From contig NZ_SJPX01000006.1 of NCBI RefSeq assembly GCF_007860175.1, forward strand, positions 64,074-128,073: a stretch of DNA of 64,000 bases, given 5' to 3'. Numbering within the stretch: position 1 is the first letter of the stretch; the number at the start of each line of letters is the position of its first letter. The position numbers were made by a program, and so were the translations under genes. This document shows positions 1-7,586 of this stretch, piece by piece. This DNA comes from Rubripirellula reticaptiva (GTDB taxonomy: Bacteria > Planctomycetota > Planctomycetia > Pirellulales > Pirellulaceae). The notes below the pieces were generated by a model that made no database searches, was not told the DNA's origin, and saw nothing but the letters and a program-made list of their open reading frames with translations.

Positions 1-88
1 GGAAAGGTTCGTGGTTGGCTGCCATCGTCAGGCGACGGGTACCACCCGCCGCTACGCCAAGCCTCCGTGCCAGCGTTTCGGCTTCGGT

Positions 89-343
89 TTACAGGACCGC
101 GCCCAAAACGCTCTCGTCGAGCTTTTCCAGCAGCTCGCAAAAGATGTAGTGCTCTTCGAGCAGCGGGCCGGCCGGTCCGCCATGGTCGAGGTCCGCGATC
201 TCGAGGGCGTTTACCAAGGGCCGAAGGTTTTCGGCGATGCGGTAGTAGCTTTCGCGAATCTCCTGGGCGGTATGCGCGTCCATGTTTCGGAAGAGTGGGG
301 CAAGGGCTTCGGCGCGGGCCTTTTGGGTTTCGTTCATGGCCAT
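89..343 (-). CDS. Small phage-associated protein, unknown function
   Basis: An 84-residue, acidic, mostly helical protein that I do not recognise. I chose the internal ATG at 343 because GGAG lies 8 bases upstream; the longer open frame to 400 has no such signal and runs into the repeated 36-bp element at 395-430. It is the last of four leftward genes ahead of the terminase. The repeat about 50 bases upstream suggests expression shared with the genes at 1075 and 2254. No signal peptide, membrane segment or Cys motif is visible. Confidence 0.6.
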   Translation of the reverse strand: MAMNETQKARAEALAPLFRNMDAHTAQEIRESYYRIAENLRPLVNALEIADLDHGGPAGPLLEEHYIFCELLEKLDESVLGAVL

Positions 344-394
344 GTTTTGTTCTCCGGTGGAAAAGCTGGTTACGTTTTGCCGATGGGCGTTAAG

Positions 395-430
395 ACACAT
401 GAGCCATGGTTTTCAAAACACATCAAGCGA
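395..430 (-). promoter_or_regulatory. 36-bp repeated upstream element, copy A
   Basis: First of three near-identical 36-bp blocks (others at 1121-1156 and 2319-2354). The shared core is CATGAGCCATGG, followed about 12 bases on by ACACATCAAGCG. Each copy lies 45-65 bases upstream of a leftward start codon, so it is probably a shared promoter or operator. Confidence 0.6.
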
Positions 431-502
431 ATCTCGGCGAGTTCTGGAAATGTTTTCAAACGTTCTTCCAGAACTCGCATAACTCCCGAACGTGTGGCGA
501 AT

Positions 503-712
503 TCACGCTCGGAAGTTTTTCCCGAAATGTTCCTTCAGTTCGCGGAGCTGTTCGCAAAGATGCTGCAAGGAACCAACGTGCTCCCAATTCAGCGGTGCGG
601 TTTCGCTACCTGGTGCCGGCAAGTCTTCGACCGATTCGTGCAGGTCTTCCAGCAACGTGAGGGCTTGAATGTGAGCGGCGGTGTAGGCGTGTTCGAGTTT
701 GGCGTTGGCCAT
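503..712 (-). CDS. Small phage-associated protein, unknown function
   Basis: A 69-residue protein, His/Glu/Leu-rich and predicted helical, which I do not recognise. The ATG at 712 is preceded by a GAGAG purine stretch at suitable spacing. It lies downstream of the gene ending at 800 with a short gap and has no copy of the 36-bp element of its own, so it is probably co-transcribed with that gene. It carries no catalytic or membrane motif. Confidence 0.5.
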   Translation of the reverse strand: MANAKLEHAYTAAHIQALTLLEDLHESVEDLPAPGSETAPLNWEHVGSLQHLCEQLRELKEHFGKNFRA

Positions 713-799
713 GGTTGTGTCTCTCGGTTTGAAAAAGGAAAGGAAGCGGGCTTCGAGCGAAGCCCGCGTTGGAAAGGCCCTGCTGACAAAGACCCGCGG

Positions 800-1075
800 C
801 TAGCAATCGCGGCAGGTTTCCCAGGCACGCTTGCTGCCGTAGCAGATCTGCCCGCCTTCGACGATGTAGACGATCGCGTCTTCCGCTACGTCTTGGTCGT
901 CGAAGTACTCGGTGGGGTCTTCTTCGCTGGCTTCGTTCATTTCCGAGCCGCTGGTGATGCCGGCGATTCGGTTTTCAAAGGGCCAGTTCTCTTGCGTCAT
1001 CAAACGCACTTCGGCGTCCGGCCCGTACTGTTCGCGGTACTCGCTCAGCAGTTCGATCAGGGCGTCAATCGTCAT
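800..1075 (-). CDS. Small acidic protein (PDAEVRLMTQ...WPFE motif)
   Basis: A 91-residue acidic protein. The start at 1075 (MTIDALIEL) is preferred to the longer frame reaching 1342, which runs through the repeated upstream element. The stretch PDAEVRLMTQENWPFE resembles a motif I associate with small uncharacterised plasmid and phage proteins; no function is known to me. The C-terminus has two Cys and an acidic middle (EEDPTEYFDDQD). Copy B of the 36-bp element lies about 45 bases upstream, so this gene and the one at 712 probably form a small unit. Confidence 0.6.
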   Translation of the reverse strand: MTIDALIELLSEYREQYGPDAEVRLMTQENWPFENRIAGITSGSEMNEASEEDPTEYFDDQDVAEDAIVYIVEGGQICYGSKRAWETCRDC

Positions 1076-1120
1076 CGTTTGGTCTCCGTAGGTAGGAAGG
1101 AAAATTCGTCTTGCGATGAC

Positions 1121-1156
1121 ACACATGAGCCATGGTTTTCGAGACACAGCAAGCGC
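1121..1156 (-). promoter_or_regulatory. 36-bp repeated upstream element, copy B
   Basis: Second copy of the shared element, upstream of the 91-residue protein gene. It keeps the CATGAGCCATGG core and the TTTTC tract and differs from copy A at a few positions. Conservation drops abruptly outside the 36 bases. Confidence 0.6.
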
Positions 1157-1396
1157 ATTCGCACTGCAATTTGCAGTCTTTTTGCATGTTTCTCGATCTC
1201 GCCGACGTGCCCCACAAAGGCCTCGTGTCGGCGTCCTCGAAACACTCGGCCCCTTAGGGTTACTTATGCGAACGACGCGACATGTGCGCCAGAAAACGCC
1301 AACGTTTTGAAGCAAACGGTTCGGAAGGAAACCAACGCGCAAAAGAAAAGCCGCGGTGAAGGCCGCGGCGTTGAAGGAAAGAAGTTGGCCGGCCCT

Positions 1397-2254
1397 TTAG
1401 ACCGCTTGGTCGTACTTGCGAGCCATTTGCAAAAGCTTCTTCTTGACCGGCTTCCAGTCGCAGGTTTGTTCGCCGGCCGAAAGCTCGCCGTATCGTTTGG
1501 TGCGAAGTGCTCCTTTGCGCCAACCGATAGTCCAGCCAAGTCGGTAGTAAAGCCGGTTCAGTTCAGTTTCGCCTTCGCCCGCGCCGTTGCGATCCCAGCA
1601 GCTCTTGGTGCCAGGTCGCTTGGTGTAGTCCCAGCCGCTGCAGCGTCGCGTAGTCAAAGCCAACTCGGCCAAGCCCAGTACCATTTGGATGTAGCCGAGC
1701 AGTTTGGTTTTGTTAAGCGTGCCAGCGAAGGCTCGAATCTCGATTCGGTTTCGGCCCCGAGCGAGGTGCGTCAAGTTCAAAAGGTGGTAGCGGTCGGCTT
1801 CGCAGTTTCGCTTGGCTGCGTCCCTGTTGCCGTAGCTCTTGATTTGCTTCGCCCAAGTATTTCGCTCGCGTCGTTTGGTTCCCGTCGAGGCGTAGATGGC
1901 TCGCTCGTGGTTTCCGATCAGGCTTATCAGCCGAGCCAGGGCAGCCGCGTCGCCGTTCCAGGTGATCGTAATGTGAAGGCCGCAGCTTTCGTTGACCCGA
2001 GCCCCGCGTGCTTTGATCGCGTCGACCGCTCGCTCTACGTTTTGAAGTCCTTCGTAGCCGCGAACGATAGGCGATACGAACTCGGCGTTCTTGCGTCCGA
2101 CCGGCGTGCGAATGCTGCTATCGCGTTCTGCTTTCCAGCCTTCGGGCAGCCAAGTTACAGGCAAGCCGTTGTGATATCCGCCGATCGGCGTGGCGTCGTT
2201 TCCGGGCAGGTGAGTTTCGATTTCGATACCGAAGGCGATGTCGTTGGCGTGCAT
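1397..2254 (-). CDS. Amidoligase-family protein
   Basis: A 285-residue protein of the putative amidoligase family (glutamine-synthetase-like COOH-NH2 ligases found in phages and in natural-product and peptidoglycan-modifying loci). Supporting segments, in order: FGIEIET near residue 8, LPEGWKAERDSSI near 36, AEFVSP near 56, SCGLHI near 91, YHLLNLTHLA near 156 and IEIRAFAGTLN near 170. These match the family's spaced acidic and His metal/ATP ligands. It is expected to join a carboxylate to an amine using ATP; the substrate is unknown. Copy C of the 36-bp element lies about 65 bases upstream, and this gene is the first of the leftward set. Confidence 0.8.
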   Translation of the reverse strand: MHANDIAFGIEIETHLPGNDATPIGGYHNGLPVTWLPEGWKAERDSSIRTPVGRKNAEFVSPIVRGYEGLQNVERAVDAIKARGARVNESCGLHITITWNGDAAALARLISLIGNHERAIYASTGTKRRERNTWAKQIKSYGNRDAAKRNCEADRYHLLNLTHLARGRNRIEIRAFAGTLNKTKLLGYIQMVLGLAELALTTRRCSGWDYTKRPGTKSCWDRNGAGEGETELNRLYYRLGWTIGWRKGALRTKRYGELSAGEQTCDWKPVKKKLLQMARKYDQAV

Positions 2255-2318
2255 GGTTGTGTCTCCGAAAGGTGGCTAGGTAGTTGTGTTTCGCGTGGCG
2301 TTTTGCCGGCCGCGTGTG

Positions 2319-2354
2319 ACACATGAGCCATGGGTTTCGGAACACATCAAGCGA
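2319..2354 (-). promoter_or_regulatory. 36-bp repeated upstream element, copy C
   Basis: Third copy of the shared element, upstream of the amidoligase gene. It differs from copy A at only three positions. The divergent rightward packaging operon begins about 170 bases further on. Confidence 0.6.
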
Positions 2355-2528
2355 AGTCTGGCCAACGTTTTGAATGATTTCGCATGTTTTTTAGCACGCC
2401 AACACGCGGCCAGTTTTGGCCCAACGTGCCGTCCAAAAACATGCGGCTAACCATGCCAAACATGCAAACATTCGCCACAGTCGCCAACGTGTGCGGCGTG
2501 TCGCGAAGCCCTCCAATCAAGAGCAGTC

Positions 2529-2735
2529 ATGGAAGACAAACGCAAAGCAGTGACGATTAACTCGCTGCCGATCAAAGACGCCGCGACCGCGATCAGTAAC
2601 GCCTACCAAACGCGAATCACGCCCGAGCAAATCGAGGCCGACGTTGCGGCCGGCGCACCAACCAACGCCGACGGAACGCTCAACGTGGTCGCCTACGTCG
2701 CGTGGCTACTCCAGGAGACTCGACGTGCAACTTGA
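2529..2735 (+). CDS. Small protein preceding terminase (possible small terminase subunit)
   Basis: A 68-residue helical protein overlapping the terminase start by 11 bases, which implies translational coupling. The segment AATAISNAYQTRITPEQIEA could be a short DNA-binding or helical module. A position just before the large terminase is typical for a small terminase subunit, but this protein is shorter than most and I see no recognisable family motif, so the role is inferred from position only. Confidence 0.6.
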   Translation: MEDKRKAVTINSLPIKDAATAISNAYQTRITPEQIEADVAAGAPTNADGTLNVVAYVAWLLQETRRAT

Positions 2736-4983
2736 CCCAGCGAAACTTCGACCGAGCGAATGTCGCCGGCTACTCAACAGCACGCCACTCGGCGAAGTAA
2801 TCAACGAACGACAACTTCACCGCTATCGAACGCGAGCAGGTCATCGCATCGGTGACGGTAAGAGCGTTCACTTGCTGAAGTTCGCCGGCCTGCTGATCAA
2901 AGACCGCCACCGACCAAAAGCCGACGACACCGATGCCTACGAAAAGCACAAGGACTACTCGCGCGAACGAAACGCAGCGAAGTCACTCGCCGGCCGTGAC
3001 ATCGGTGAGCTTCCGCCGGTCGCCGACGCTGATCGAAAATCAAAAGCCGCCGCGAGCTTTCGATATTTTTGCGAAGCCTACTTCTCGCTGACGTTTCATC
3101 TTTCCTGGTCGCCGGACCACATCGCCGTCATCAACAAGATCGAAGAAGCCGTCGTCCGAGGCGGTTTGTTCTCGCTCGCAATGGCCCGCGGCAGCGGTAA
3201 GAGCTCGCTTGCTGAAGTCGCATGCATTTGGGCGGTCCTCAACGGCTATCGAGACTTCGTTTGTTTGATTGGCAGCGACGAAGGTCACGCCTGCGACATG
3301 CTCGAATCCATCAAGACCGAGCTAGACGGCAACGATCTGCTCTTGGCCGACTACCCCGAGGTCTGCTTTCCCATCCAAGCCCTTGATGGAATCGCCAACC
3401 GAGCCAACGGGCAACTTCACCAAGGCAAACGCACGCAAATTGGTTGGACCGCGAAAGAAGTAGTCCTGCCTAGTATCGACGGCAGCAAGGCGAGCGGCGC
3501 GATTATCAAAGTCGCCGGCCTGACCGGCCGAATCCGCGGCATGAAGTTCAAACGCCCCGACGGCAAAACGGTCCGGCCGTCGCTTGTCGTCCTCGACGAT
3601 CCGCAAACCGACGAGTCCGCTCGTTCGCTATCGCAATGTGCCAACCGCGAAGCCATCCTCGCCGGCGCGGTGCTCGGGCTCGCCGGCCCAGGCAAAAAGA
3701 TTTCCGGCATCATGCCTTGCACGGTTATTCGTCCCGGCGACATGGCCGACAACATCCTCGACCGCGACAAGCACCCCGAGTGGAACGGCTCGCGAACCCG
3801 AATGGTCAACTCGTTCCCCACCAACGAAACCTTGTGGGAACGCTACGCCGAGATTCGCAGCGAAGGTTTGCGAGCCGGCGATGGCGGAGCGTCCGGCACC
3901 GAGTTCTATCGCAAGAACAAGGTGGCTATGGACGAAGGTGCCGACGTTGCGTGGAAAGAGCGTTTCAACCACGACGAACTTTCTGCGATCCAACATGCGA
4001 TGAACCTCAAGCTTCAAGACGAAGCCGCGTTCTTTGCCGAGTACCAAAACGAACCGTTGCCGGCCGAAACGGTCGATGCCGACCAACTCACCGCCGAGCA
4101 AGTCGCGGAAAAGACGAACGGAATGGAGCGGTGCTGCATTCCCATCGCCGCCAATCACCTCACCGCATTCATCGACGTCCAAGGCAAGTTGCTCTTCTTC
4201 GTCGTCGCCGCATGGGAAGACGACTTCACCGGATACATCGTCGACTACGGTTCATTTCCCGACCAAAAGCGTCCGTACTTCACGCTCCGCGATGCCCGGC
4301 ACACGCTCGCCACCGAAGGCACCGGCCTCGAAGGCTCGCTTTACGCAGGAATGGAAAAACTAACCACCGACTTGCTCGGCCGAGAATGGCAACGCGACGA
4401 CGGCGCGGCAATGAAGATCGAACGCTGCCTCATCGACGCCAACTGGGGCCACTCCACCAACGTCGTCTACCAGTTCTGCCGGCAAAGCCCCCACGCTTCG
4501 ATCCTACTACCATCTCACGGTCGCTTCGTCGGCGCCTCGTCCAGTCCCTTCAGCGAATACAAACGTCGACCCGGCGATCGCGTCGGCCTCAACTGGCGAG
4601 TCCCCTCGGTCCACGGCAAACGAGCGATCCGGCACGTCATCTACGACACAAACTGGTGGAAGTCCTTCACGCACGCCCGCCTCGCCGTCGCCATGGGCGA
4701 CCGAGGCTGCCTCTCCATCTTCGGAGACCGTGCCGAGCAGCACCGAATGTTTGCCGAACAAATCACCGCCGAGTACTTCATCAAAACCGAAGGCCGTGGC
4801 CGAACCGTCGACGAATGGAAAGCCCGCCCCGAGCAACCCGACAACCACTGGCTCGACTGCCTCGTCGGCACCGCTGTGGCCGCTTCGATGCAGGGAGCGT
4901 TGCTCTTCGGTACCGACAATCAATCAGCCAACCGACGAGAGCGGGTAAGTTTTAAAGAGCTTCAACGACAAAAGAAGGGATAG
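2725..4983 (+). CDS. Phage terminase large subunit
   Basis: A packaging ATPase and nuclease of 752 residues. The GTG at 2725 is chosen because AGGAG lies just upstream and the frame before it is the shadow of the preceding gene. Walker A (ARGSGKSS) is near residue 155 and Walker B (SLVVLDDPQ) near 286. The C-terminal RNase H-like nuclease half shows acidic residues in AFIDVQG near 480, DANWGHST near 571 and NHWLDCLVG near 708. It pumps DNA through the portal encoded at 7587. Normally terminase and portal are adjacent; here an AbiE-like pair separates them. Confidence 0.93.
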   Translation: MQLDPAKLRPSECRRLLNSTPLGEVINERQLHRYRTRAGHRIGDGKSVHLLKFAGLLIKDRHRPKADDTDAYEKHKDYSRERNAAKSLAGRDIGELPPVADADRKSKAAASFRYFCEAYFSLTFHLSWSPDHIAVINKIEEAVVRGGLFSLAMARGSGKSSLAEVACIWAVLNGYRDFVCLIGSDEGHACDMLESIKTELDGNDLLLADYPEVCFPIQALDGIANRANGQLHQGKRTQIGWTAKEVVLPSIDGSKASGAIIKVAGLTGRIRGMKFKRPDGKTVRPSLVVLDDPQTDESARSLSQCANREAILAGAVLGLAGPGKKISGIMPCTVIRPGDMADNILDRDKHPEWNGSRTRMVNSFPTNETLWERYAEIRSEGLRAGDGGASGTEFYRKNKVAMDEGADVAWKERFNHDELSAIQHAMNLKLQDEAAFFAEYQNEPLPAETVDADQLTAEQVAEKTNGMERCCIPIAANHLTAFIDVQGKLLFFVVAAWEDDFTGYIVDYGSFPDQKRPYFTLRDARHTLATEGTGLEGSLYAGMEKLTTDLLGREWQRDDGAAMKIERCLIDANWGHSTNVVYQFCRQSPHASILLPSHGRFVGASSSPFSEYKRRPGDRVGLNWRVPSVHGKRAIRHVIYDTNWWKSFTHARLAVAMGDRGCLSIFGDRAEQHRMFAEQITAEYFIKTEGRGRTVDEWKARPEQPDNHWLDCLVGTAVAASMQGALLFGTDNQSANRRERVSFKELQRQKKG

Positions 4984-5165
4984 GCACGAGGTCTTTCAGA
5001 CAACTATCGGTTGGAGAAAGATCTGGCGTCGACCGTCGAATTACCCCGTATTTGTTCCGGCGACAAGAAAGAACCGAGAATTTGGTGGTCATTTCCATCC
5101 AACCGCTTCACGAAGCTGCCGCCGTAAGTCCTTTCCTGGAAACGACTTACGGGCGATGTGGAATC

Positions 5166-5199
5166 AGCAGCGGTGTTGTATATATACAACACCGCTGCT
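5166..5199. promoter_or_regulatory. Perfect 34-bp palindrome, probable operator 1
   Basis: Two 17-base arms meet in an alternating TA core (TGTATATATACA). It shares this core with the palindrome at 5230-5261; the two centres are 63 bp apart, close to six helical turns. AbiEi antitoxins are known to repress their own promoters by binding inverted repeats, so these are likely operators for the downstream gene. Confidence 0.7.
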
Positions 5200-5229
5200 A
5201 GGCTCCGATCTTTTTCTCCTGGACATCCG

Positions 5230-5261
5230 GTAGGCATGATGTATATATACATCATGCCTAC
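5230..5261. promoter_or_regulatory. Perfect 32-bp palindrome, probable operator 2
   Basis: Two 16-base arms around the same TGTATATATACA core as operator 1. It ends just before the AGAGG ribosome-binding site of the AbiEi-like gene, so a bound protein, or a hairpin in the mRNA, could block expression. Confidence 0.7.
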
Positions 5262-5273
5262 AGAGGAAATTCG

Positions 5274-6137
5274 ATGGTAACGAAACTTGAAAAAGCCGCC
5301 CCAAAAATCTTCAAAGCCCTCGCCGAACAGCCGATCAGGACCCATTCGGACCTCCAAATACTGTTCCGTGAAAAAAATAAGGCATGGGAACTACCGGTCA
5401 CGCTGTCCTTTAACAAGTTCATACAGTTTGCTATCGAGCACGGCAAACTCCAAAGACATCGACTTGAATTTCCCCACCGCCCAGCAACTCGCTACAGCTG
5501 GGGCGACGTGCCATTAGAAAGCATCATTCAGTCAATTCACCCGAAAGGGTATTTCAGTCACTATACAGCAATGCAGCATCATGACCTGACTGAGCAAATT
5601 CCAAAAACCATCTACTTCAATATCGAGCAAAAGCTCACAGGTGGTGGAACCGAGCCATCGCAAACGGCAATGGATCGTGCGTTCAAGGGCAAATGCCGCG
5701 TATCCAAAAATAGTGTCAATGTGGGTGAGCGAACAATAAGGATACTGAACGGTAGAAATACTGGTGAGATGGGTGTCATCACGATTGCAGATGACAATCC
5801 GTTTGAAAAACGCGTAACAAACATCGAACGGACGCTAATCGACATCACGGTACGACCGGTCTATTCCGGCGGGGTCTTTCAAGTTGCTGAGGCCTTCGTC
5901 GCTGCTGCATCCGAAGTGTCCATCGAACGAATCACGACATATCTGCGCCGCCTGAACTTCACGTACCCGTACCACCAGTCGATTGGTTACTACATGGATC
6001 GTTCGGGGAAATTCTCGCATTCACAACTAGATGCAATCCGCGAACTTGGACTGGAGCATGACTTCTATCTTGACTACGGAATGAAGAAGACCAAGTACGT
6101 CGAGAAATGGCGTCTACATGTTCCACAAGGGTTCTAG
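5274..6137 (+). CDS. abiEi: AbiEi-type antitoxin / transcriptional regulator
   Basis: A 287-residue protein of the type IV antitoxin AbiEi family. The N-terminal ~80 residues look like winged-helix DNA-binding sequence. The middle holds GYFSHYTAMQHHDLTEQIP, a family hallmark. AGAGGAAATTCG precedes the ATG. Two perfect palindromes lie immediately upstream, as expected for autoregulation. Family knowledge: AbiEi counteracts an AbiEii nucleotidyltransferase toxin without direct contact. Here the toxin gene is convergent, with 24 bases of 3' overlap, instead of following in the same operon. The pair sits between terminase and portal, so it is a cargo insertion. Confidence 0.85.
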   Translation: MVTKLEKAAPKIFKALAEQPIRTHSDLQILFREKNKAWELPVTLSFNKFIQFAIEHGKLQRHRLEFPHRPATRYSWGDVPLESIIQSIHPKGYFSHYTAMQHHDLTEQIPKTIYFNIEQKLTGGGTEPSQTAMDRAFKGKCRVSKNSVNVGERTIRILNGRNTGEMGVITIADDNPFEKRVTNIERTLIDITVRPVYSGGVFQVAEAFVAAASEVSIERITTYLRRLNFTYPYHQSIGYYMDRSGKFSHSQLDAIRELGLEHDFYLDYGMKKTKYVEKWRLHVPQGF

Positions 6138-7046
6138 TCGCTTGGCAAGGCTGCAAACAAAACTGAAATAGTAGTCGAACGCCTCGATATCTTCTTCGGG
6201 ATGGACCGTGTCTTTGACACTCTGGAAATCGCTCTCATGAAAATCCTTGTAGTCCTTGATCTTGTCGAGTAGGTCGAGCGGAACACGTTTGACAGCGAAC
6301 GTCTCTCGAAGCAACTCATGGAAATCACTTGAATCCATATTGACATAGCCAGGACTAACGAGGTTGTAAAGATCAAAGAAGTCGCGGGCTCTAGGCGCAC
6401 CCGGCCTGCTTCGCTGTACGACTAATCCATATTCGGGCATCTGTTGACAAAGAGCACGAAACTTCTCTGCAACAATCATTGCGATCGAATACACGTAAAA
6501 AGTTGTACCATCAACTTCGGATGCTTCCTTGCCTTCGCAGTATTCGTACTTGCTAATATCGACTTTGAACGTCTTCCCACCCAATGATGCAACGACCATT
6601 GCATAGTTTCGCATCTGTGGAAGGTCGCTGCCTAACTTTTGAGCGAGTTCGCAAGGAATAACTTTGAAAGAAACTTTATATCCACCCCAAAAATCGGCAA
6701 GCGATTGTGACAGATTCTTCGGCTTCGCTTCAATTTTGAAATCGAAGACGAATAGATTCATTGCCGCGAACGCATCTACGAGTGTTCTTTGAAGCTCTTG
6801 GGAGACTTGCTCAACATCCAGAAAATCGTCCGGCATAGAAAAGTCGAGATCCATCGAAGCCCGGCTTCCCAAACCATGTACGAGATCGATTGCATTGCCA
6901 CCTTTGAGAACAAGCAGTTCGCGAAGCAAATCACTCCCAACGATGCCTTTTAATGCGCATCGCTTTATCTGTTCAATTCTTCTGTCTGGATTCTGAGGCA
7001 TTGAGTTAAGCGATTGTTGGCGAGTTTTTATTAGACATTCCAGCAT
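6114..7046 (-). CDS. abiEii: AbiEii/AbiGii-type nucleotidyltransferase toxin
   Basis: About 310 residues. LVLKGGNAIDL near residue 45 and SMDLDFS near 65 form the nucleotidyltransferase signature (KGG, then S-x-DLDF). Known family members transfer nucleotides, in some cases to tRNA, and halt growth during phage infection. I use the ATG at 7046, which puts KGG at the usual distance from the N-terminus; a GTG at 7097 in the same frame is possible. Neither has a strong ribosome-binding site. It is transcribed towards the antitoxin gene and overlaps its 3' end, so it needs its own promoter in 7050-7300. Confidence 0.85.
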   Translation of the reverse strand: MLECLIKTRQQSLNSMPQNPDRRIEQIKRCALKGIVGSDLLRELLVLKGGNAIDLVHGLGSRASMDLDFSMPDDFLDVEQVSQELQRTLVDAFAAMNLFVFDFKIEAKPKNLSQSLADFWGGYKVSFKVIPCELAQKLGSDLPQMRNYAMVVASLGGKTFKVDISKYEYCEGKEASEVDGTTFYVYSIAMIVAEKFRALCQQMPEYGLVVQRSRPGAPRARDFFDLYNLVSPGYVNMDSSDFHELLRETFAVKRVPLDLLDKIKDYKDFHESDFQSVKDTVHPEEDIEAFDYYFSFVCSLAKRLEPLWNM

Positions 7047-7326
7047 CCGAGCAGGCGACTCACTTGTGTTGCAGATAGACGACCCAAGATGACCCACGCG
7101 TGCGTTGTAATCCTACAAAATCCGAAGTGGACATTGAACCCGACGACACAGTCAGCATGCTAGGAGTGAAATAGCTAACTAACTAGGCATGTGGAACTTC
7201 GGAAGGGTCTCCCTAAGAGAATGCCAGATCAGAAATCTTAACTACTCCGCTTTTTCTGGTTCACGTGAGGGTCGCTTCGGCTAAGTAACCCTGAGAGGGA
7301 CGTTTGTTTGCGAGCGAGTGCCGGCG

Positions 7327-7524
7327 ATGCCAGAAAACCTCAACGATGAAATCCGTGAGAACGCTGCGGGGCCTGCGAAGGCTTCCGGCGATGCGGGATC
7401 GGTTGAGCAGCACAAGCTGACGGAGCAGATCGCTGCGGACAAGCATCTCGCCGGCAAGGACGCGGTTCGCAAGCCGAATCGCGGCTTGCGATTTAACAAG
7501 ATCGTGCCGCCGTCGGCTGGCTAA
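7327..7524 (+). CDS. Small conserved-looking phage protein before portal
   Basis: A 65-residue hydrophilic protein rich in Asn, Ala, Lys and Glu. In the frame, GTG at 7318 and ATG at 7327 are both possible starts; I take the ATG. In lambda-like phages a small head-joining protein (gpW) lies in this slot, but I do not see gpW sequence similarity. The position between terminase and portal, on the same strand and spaced like its neighbours, supports a real gene. Function unknown. Confidence 0.55.
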   Translation: MPENLNDEIRENAAGPAKASGDAGSVEQHKLTEQIAADKHLAGKDAVRKPNRGLRFNKIVPPSAG

Positions 7525-7586
7525 TCTTTCTTTCGTTTTGCGATGAGCACAGGGCTGCCGGGGACGGCAATAGGATTACAACACGG

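Noticed and set aside
1-88. Start of another left-going gene
   Set aside because: An ATG on the minus strand at 25 exists but has no ribosome-binding site, and too little sequence is visible to judge.
11-2326. A 771-codon rightward open frame across the first 2.3 kb
   Set aside because: It is antisense to four leftward genes, one with clear amidoligase motifs and several with ribosome-binding sites. The translation shows no domain; it is a high-GC shadow frame.
3636-4955. A 439-codon alternative frame inside the terminase gene
   Set aside because: Its translation is Arg/Pro/His-rich, typical of an off-frame read; terminase motifs are in the other frame.
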